Assembly (NCBI GenBank): GCA_907164885.2
Contig: OU015498.1
Location: 92,742,733-92,806,732, forward strand
Direction: 5' to 3'
Length of the DNA: 64,000 bases
From: Dolomedes plantarius
Lineage: Eukaryota > Arthropoda > Arachnida > Araneae > Dolomedidae
Shown: positions 58,711-64,000 of the stretch, piece after piece
Position numbering within the stretch: the first letter of the stretch is position 1
How the letters are laid out: every line of letters starts with the position of its first letter
Program-made: the position numbers and the translations under genes
The notes under the pieces: model-generated
Told to the model about the DNA's origin: nothing
What the model saw: only the letters and a program-made list of their open reading frames with translations
Database searches by the model: none

Positions 58711-60470
58711 TCATTCTTGGACCCGTATTCTTGGTTATATGCTACCCCACCCCGTAAGAAAAGGTTAAAGGATAGATGGGAAGTTTTGTGACGATACAAT
58801 ACCAAAATCGACGGCCTTTTTGCAACGGATAATAACAGGTGTTTTCAGAACGCGATGCAAAATATAATCGATGCTAATAATAAAAGAACTCTGATAATAA
58901 CAGAAGATAAAATGTTTTACTTTACGAAAGCAAAAACCTGCTTCTGTTTATAAGAACTTACAATGGCTCATACTATGGCTCATAACAATGGCTCATAATT
59001 TACAATGGCTCATAATTTATAAGAACTGGTAGAAAAACGCATAACAGGAACTCATTGCATCTCCATAGCCATAGAATCTCAAACCCAGCATCTCAATATC
59101 CATCTCAATAAAAAGTAAAAAGGGTGACTAATTTCGAACGAAGTGGAGTTCGAAAGTATTTGCCACACTTTCATTTTTATTGAGTATATTAGGAAGTTGT
59201 TTGCCTCCTGTTACAATAATGTTCATTCTAAGTTTTACTGATCACAAATCACCACTGGATATGAGATGAAAATTAATAGCAGTTCAACTAAATATCAAGT
59301 TTGGAGAATATATATACTCCTTGAGTGATAGCGCCGTATATTTAAAGAAATTTTTTTTCTACAAATTGTTAACACATTTCTTAAATATTAATTGTTCTAA
59401 AGAAAGGAGGCCTTCAAGTACGAAAAAAATAAAGTATTTTAATCGCTTCTTTGCCGATCCTCTGAAGGTTTCAATTTTTTTTTACTCTATTGTTCTTAAT
59501 GCAGCATGTAAAATGTAAGTAACAGCTCCATGATCCAAAACTTTTTTTTTTTCTTCCTGCTCTTTAAAGCTAATAATTGTTTGTTGCGAGGTAAACTTTT
59601 GTAAAAAAAGATCAAAAACTGCTTTCCAATGCACATGAGATAAAAACGGTAATTAATAGATCTTTAAGAATGGAGCGAAAATGTTTCGGGGGCACATTTA
59701 TTTGTACTCCTAAAAAAAGTGTTAAATAGAGTGGGTAAAAAAACAGGAGGACTACAGCGCTTTGATAAAAATATTTATGGTTTCTGGAGTTTCATAATTT
59801 TTACTTCGTGTTCTTTTTACGAACAACTTTTTGTGATCGATTGCCTGCTGTGCATTGGAAAACAATTAACAGTTAAAGTAAAAACTCATTAATTGGAAAA
59901 GATGAAACAGGAGCATAATATTCCCAATAAATGTAAGTATGTGTTAGTTTATGTTATAAATGCAAGTATGTGTTAGTTCAGTTTTAGTTTGCTTTGGTTA
60001 CCTTAGTTTGCAAACTAATTGCACCGACCATTTTCTGAGAGCGAGGTCTTCAAGCTTCGAGACATTATTGTATCCAGGCGCTATGAGGAACTCTCATTTT
60101 TCGAATGCTACTCTTCTCGTGTTCTCTTCTTTCTTTGTGGGACCAAGGCATAGGATGCGGTCTTATTTAAGTTTCCATTTTCTTTTTCCAATAAGGCAAA
60201 TTTTTTCAAACCCGGTCATTTGTCATTTTTTTCTAATGGTTCTAAACTGTTTTGTTTTTTTCAACGGTAAGGTGCCACTATAACAGTATTTTTTAGGGAA
60301 TGGATTTGAATCCTTATCTTCTAACATCAAATACGGTGTGCTCTCCCATCTCAACTATCCCAACTACATCAGGAATTTTCAATTTTCGAATTCTTCTTAA
60401 TAAAATACAAATGTAAATTAAATAGACTGAAAATTATCTGTGTTTAATATGTCTATATCAACTAAAACTA
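58711..60470. other. Spacer, no gene recognised
   Basis: A short tandem ACAATGGCTCATA occurs four times at 58960-59025. Otherwise AT-rich; frames at 59321-59518 and 59960-60283 are unrecognised. Confidence 0.45.
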
Positions 60471-60475
60471 AACTA

Positions 60476-60752
60476 AACTCATGGCGCAACAGTCCCGCTG
60501 TAGACCAAAGCCGGTGGTACCCATTTTCCCGCTTTCTTGACCGTGGGCATGGGTGCCATACATCATATGTCTCAGTCGGGTGGTCAACGTGACGTGGTAC
60601 CCCCAGGGTTTAGTTCCCAAGCATGCTTGGTCCTCATTTTATCGACCCACTCAAGGGATGGAAGGCTGAGTCGACCTTGACCAATCGCAGCGTCGAACCC
60701 CGGACCTGTGGAGTGGCAGCTTGACGCTTTAACCACTACGCCACCGGGCATG
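60476..60752 (-). repeat. tRNA-derived SINE, family 5
   Basis: Minus-strand head GCCCGGTGGCGTAGTGGTTA with B box CGGGGTTCGACGCTG, followed by a body with CCACGTCACGTTGACC (inverted reading) not shared with the other families. Target duplication not identified. Confidence 0.75.
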
Positions 60753-61398
60753 TAGTCTATTCCCATGGCTTCATCAAAAACAGTAATTTTTAATTTTTTT
60801 TATTTATTTAAACAAATGCCACATACATACAAGATAGTCCTCCGGCATTCCATTGGAGCAATCCCGTGCGTCGCTGATCCTTGGACCTGTGTTCGAAGCA
60901 CATTATCAATGAGAAACTGGGAAAAGTGGCAAAGCTTTAGCAGATTTAGCGTTACCCAGGGTGCCCCACAAGGAGGCCTTGCTACGTTACACGCCCTAAA
61001 ACAGTAACATAATCTACATTTCATCTTTCATGCACGCTTCCTTTTATAGAACTATGTTAAATAATATCACATAAAACATTGACCTTCACTTTTAAAGATC
61101 ATTTCAATATTTTTTAATCTCTGCTAATTATTCTTAAACTATATAATAATTTGATTGCTTATCGGTCAAAATAAAATTCATAATTTTTTTTCGGAAATAA
61201 TCATTTCTAGCTTTAATAAATATAAACAGACAAATCAAATCGTGTTCTCCCGTGCCGTTTTTAAAGTGTTCATATCTGTTCGCCTGAAAACAAGACTTTA
61301 AATGTTGTCTGATATATTTTCACTTAAAAAAAAACATACTTCGAACATCCTTTAAACCTCGAATGCAATAGGGATCTAAACGCTTGAAATTTAAAATA

Positions 61399-61770
61399 CA
61401 GGGTGTCCGGTCTAAAGGTATCCAAGTCATGACTTATTTTTACGGAACTGCCCATTAGAATTTAAGAAAATTTATTTAAATAGAAAGAATATCTCACCAA
61501 GTTTTAATATTAATCATAGATTTCTATCATAGTATCATACATTTCTATGTGTACAACCTTTTGTAGCAAGACTAACGTCTAAATGGTAATCCAGTTCTCT
61601 CCAAGTGTTTCGTAGCATATCAGGCGTTATTAGACATTTTTTGCTTGAGGATTCATTAAATCCATTGTGTATAAAAAAATTTAAACTGTGGAGGAGTTGA
61701 AAAGCGTATCATTCAGCAATTCGTGTAGTAACTCCTGGATATGCTACGAATACCATTAGCCCGGACACCG
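61399..61770. mobile_element. TA-flanked MITE, CAGGGTGTCCGG ends
   Basis: CAGGGTGTCCGG left and CCGGACACCG right, flanked by TA (61397-61398, 61771-61772). It lies inside the inverted-repeat structure at 61009-62448. Confidence 0.65.
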
Positions 61771-62107
61771 TATATGATATTTTTTAGAAAAAAAATCCTT
61801 ACGGATTTTAGGAAAAATTTACCTACAGAAAAGTAAAAGATATTTCAGTATGATGAAAAAGAAGTCTCCCGTAAACAATATCTGGAGAATGAAAATTTAA
61901 AAAGAAATTCCTTAACTCTTAAGTGAGACAATTAAAGGTCCTTAAAATTAAATGCAGGTATATTCGAAAAAAAAAATTGTGAGATGCGAAAACGTCTAAG
62001 AACGGATTTCTTTTTAACTTTGAGGCTTTAAGTTTAAACTTTATTCTTATAATTTGGTATCTCCATGTTAATTATATTTGGTTCTCCATGTTAAATAATA
62101 TATTGCA

Positions 62108-62150
62108 TATATATATATATAGTATATTATAATATAATATATATAAATTT
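62108..62150. repeat. Short TA-rich tract
   Basis: TA run with AATATAATATA interruptions. Confidence 0.85.
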
Positions 62151-62448
62151 GGTATCTCCATGTCTCTGTTTTCAGGCGAACAGACATTGAACACTTAAAA
62201 ACGGCACGGGAGTACACGATTTGATTAGTATGTTTATATTTATTAAAGCTAGAAATGATTATTTCCAAAAAAATTATGAATTTTATTTTGACCGATAAGC
62301 AATCAAATTATTATATAGTTTAAGAATAATTAGCAGAGATTAAAAAATATTGAAATGATCTTTAAAAGAGGAGGCCAATGTTTTATGTGATATTATTTAA
62401 CATAGTTCTATAAAAGAGAGCGTGCATGAAAGATGAAATGTAGATTAT

Positions 62449-63168
62449 ATTATTATATTTCTCTGTTATACATGCTTGAGATCAACCTGTGCGTTCACTT
62501 TATGGATAGGTAAAAAGAGAAGATCTGACAAAAGAAAAAAATAGTGACAAGGAAAAAAATTATTATATCTCTAACAGGACTTACTAAAGAACACAAGACC
62601 AATGAGAAATAATACAACTAAACTTCGTACATGGAATATAGAAGGCACAGAAAAAGAATAACAGCATTTTTAAGAAATATATTACAAAAAAGTAAATAGA
62701 AGCTGCTAACACAACCAGCGTAGTAAGAGTGGAAAGCCAACGTTTTATGCTCAGGCCACTGAAGAATATGGATCTAGATTTAAGAAGGGAATACAGACAA
62801 AGAATATTTCTACCATACTAGAATGGAGGACAGATATAAACCGTGGCTTTGATATACAGAGACTAAAGTTCAAATACCGCACACAACAAACAGTAGTTAC
62901 GAGTCGTAAGTGAGCTAAAAGACTACTTTTACAAAAAAAGTTGCAACCCCAATATATTTTTAATTATGCGAATTGCTTATAAATAAGGAACACGAATAAC
63001 TCTGAAAACTATGTTATCTAGGGTAAAAAATTAAGATTGTTATGAAAAATTTCTTAATGAAAAGCTTTACCGGATAACAGTTTTACGACTACTCTCTCCT
63101 TTTTCCTGAAAAAATTTAATCTGGGAAGAAATTCTAACAGTATACATACAAATATAGATATAAACATA
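62449..63168. other. Spacer, no feature recognised
   Basis: A-rich sequence without recognisable elements. Confidence 0.4.
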
Positions 63169-63170
63169 TA

Positions 63171-64000
63171 CACTGCTGGCCACCCAAATTGCAACACCAA
63201 GAAAGACAAGAGATATCACAACAAAATTTATTTTGTAGATAACATGTTGACCAAGTATCAAATGATTAAATTTATAGACTTCTGTGAAGTGTGCTTCCTG
63301 CCAAAATCAGTAGCCAGAGTAGCCGCCATTGTTGGAGATCACCGCTGCCACACGCCTCGGCATTGAATTCAAAGAGACTTTGGATGAGTTCTTGGGTACA
63401 GCAGACCAAGTAGCTTTCACACGTTGCCAAAGTTGATCTGCTGTGGCAGCTGGGGGTGGATCTGGGTCAATCGTGGAGCAACCATGGACCACATGTATTC
63501 TATCGGCGAAAGATCCGGAGAGCGAGGCGGCCAGGGAAGCAATTCAATCTGGCGATTGACGAAGAACCGTTGGACAATGCGTGCCACGTGTGGACGCGCA
63601 TTATCCTGTTGAAATATGGCTGTGGGCAAGCCCTGAAGGTAAGGAAGGACAACTGGCTCCAACACCTCGGAGATGTAGCTTTGGCTGTTTAAAGTACCGG
63701 CAATGCGTACTAGAGGTGTTCGAGAGTGATATCCAATACAGCCCCATACCATAATACCCGGTGCAGGACCAGTGTGGCGGTGCATAACGCAGCTGTTCAG
63801 CATCCTCTCTTCACGGTGTCTCCAGACTCGAATGCGACCATCGTGGTGTTGCAGACAGAAGCGTGACTCGTCAGTAAAGACAATTTCATTCCATTCTGCC
63901 GTCCACATCCTTCTGTCATCGCACCATTGGCGGCGGAGACGTCTGTGGTTCTGCGTCACGGGTAGACAAAGCAATGGACGTCTTGCGGACAGACCACTCT
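63171..64000 (-). mobile_element. Tc1-like transposon, cut by window edge
   Basis: Left terminus CACTGCTGGCCACCCAAATT follows TA at 63169-63170; the CTGGCCACCCAAATTGCAAC motif is typical of Tc1-family ends. The transposase is on the minus strand and the other end is beyond the window. Confidence 0.85.
63307..64000 (-). pseudogene. Tc1-like DD34E transposase, C-terminal part, frameshifted
   Basis: The minus-strand frame open from the window edge has EIVFTDESRF (first Asp), IFQQDNARPH (second) and PPRSPDLSPIEYMW (Glu): 34 residues lie between the second and third, so DD34E as in Tc1. After MVAPRLTQ the frame shifts near 63466-63476; the other frame continues PPPAATADQLWQRVKATW and ends MPRRVAAVISNNGGYSGY, the usual Tc1 C-terminus, with its stop at 63307. 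One frameshift therefore inactivates this copy. The N-terminal DNA-binding domain lies beyond 64000. Confidence 0.9.

Larger units (their letters stand above)
61009..62448. repeat. 284-bp inverted repeats around an 0.87-kb interior
   Basis: 61009-61292 pairs with 62165-62448 (coordinates sum to 123457) with few mismatches, for example TTGATTGCTTATCGGTCAAA and its complement. The interior contains a nested MITE and a short TTTGGTATCTCCATGT direct repeat at 62053 and 62148. A long-TIR transposon or an inverted duplication; no ORF. Confidence 0.75.

Overview
The window reads as intergenic or intronic DNA of a repeat-rich arthropod genome, most likely an arachnid such as a spider. It is AT-rich with many long (TA)n and (TA)n(TG)n tracts, tRNA-derived SINEs with A/B boxes and (AAC)n or poly-A tails, short Helitrons, and several DNA transposon superfamilies nested in each other. 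The spider assignment is inference. No prokaryotic features and no convincing multi-exon host gene were found; almost every recognisable coding region belongs to a transposable element.

0-9.2 kb: an inverted repeat of unusual A-B-A'-B' order (980-1815), six SINE copies of two families, two minus-strand Helitrons (2332-3184, 6543-7331), a piggyBac-like MITE beside a SINE tail (4979-5223), a hAT MITE with 8-bp duplications (8116-8730) and a small TA-flanked MITE (9049-9221). 9.3-13 kb: an LTR retrotransposon with matched LTRs, PBS, PPT and ATCT duplications. It carries gag and a long unrecognised ORF but no pol; a solo LTR of the same family lies at 17890-18322. 13-22 kb: a diverged duplication (13165/16160), a long-TIR fold-back element between two TA tracts, a third Helitron, and fragments of a second Helitron-like family. 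22-28 kb: SINEs with clear target-site duplications, a decayed LINE RNase H region, and a 32-bp minisatellite.

27.9-37 kb is the most unusual region. Two copies of a Helentron-associated (HINE/DINE-1-like) element are present. The second is split in its microsatellite core by a head-to-head pair of Penelope-like retroelement copies, giving an apparently identical 1.73-kb inverted repeat around a 0.96-kb spacer and one long RT ORF. Next to it is a TTAA-flanked piggyBac-like element containing another TIR element.

37-64 kb: MITEs, a roughly 2-kb local tandem-repeat block (39600-41575) with a SINE inside it, and two CpG-rich segments (41580-42340, 42840-43060) that are the best candidates for host regulatory or 5' gene sequence. 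Further on are a palindromic Harbinger-like MITE, a pair of direct repeats, a TIR element carrying many internal copies of its own terminal motif, a Tigger/pogo remnant, a Tc1/mariner-superfamily transposon with a nearly complete transposase, and a Tc1 element running off the right edge. Coordinates were read by eye; terminal bases are firm where a target-site duplication is given and approximate otherwise.
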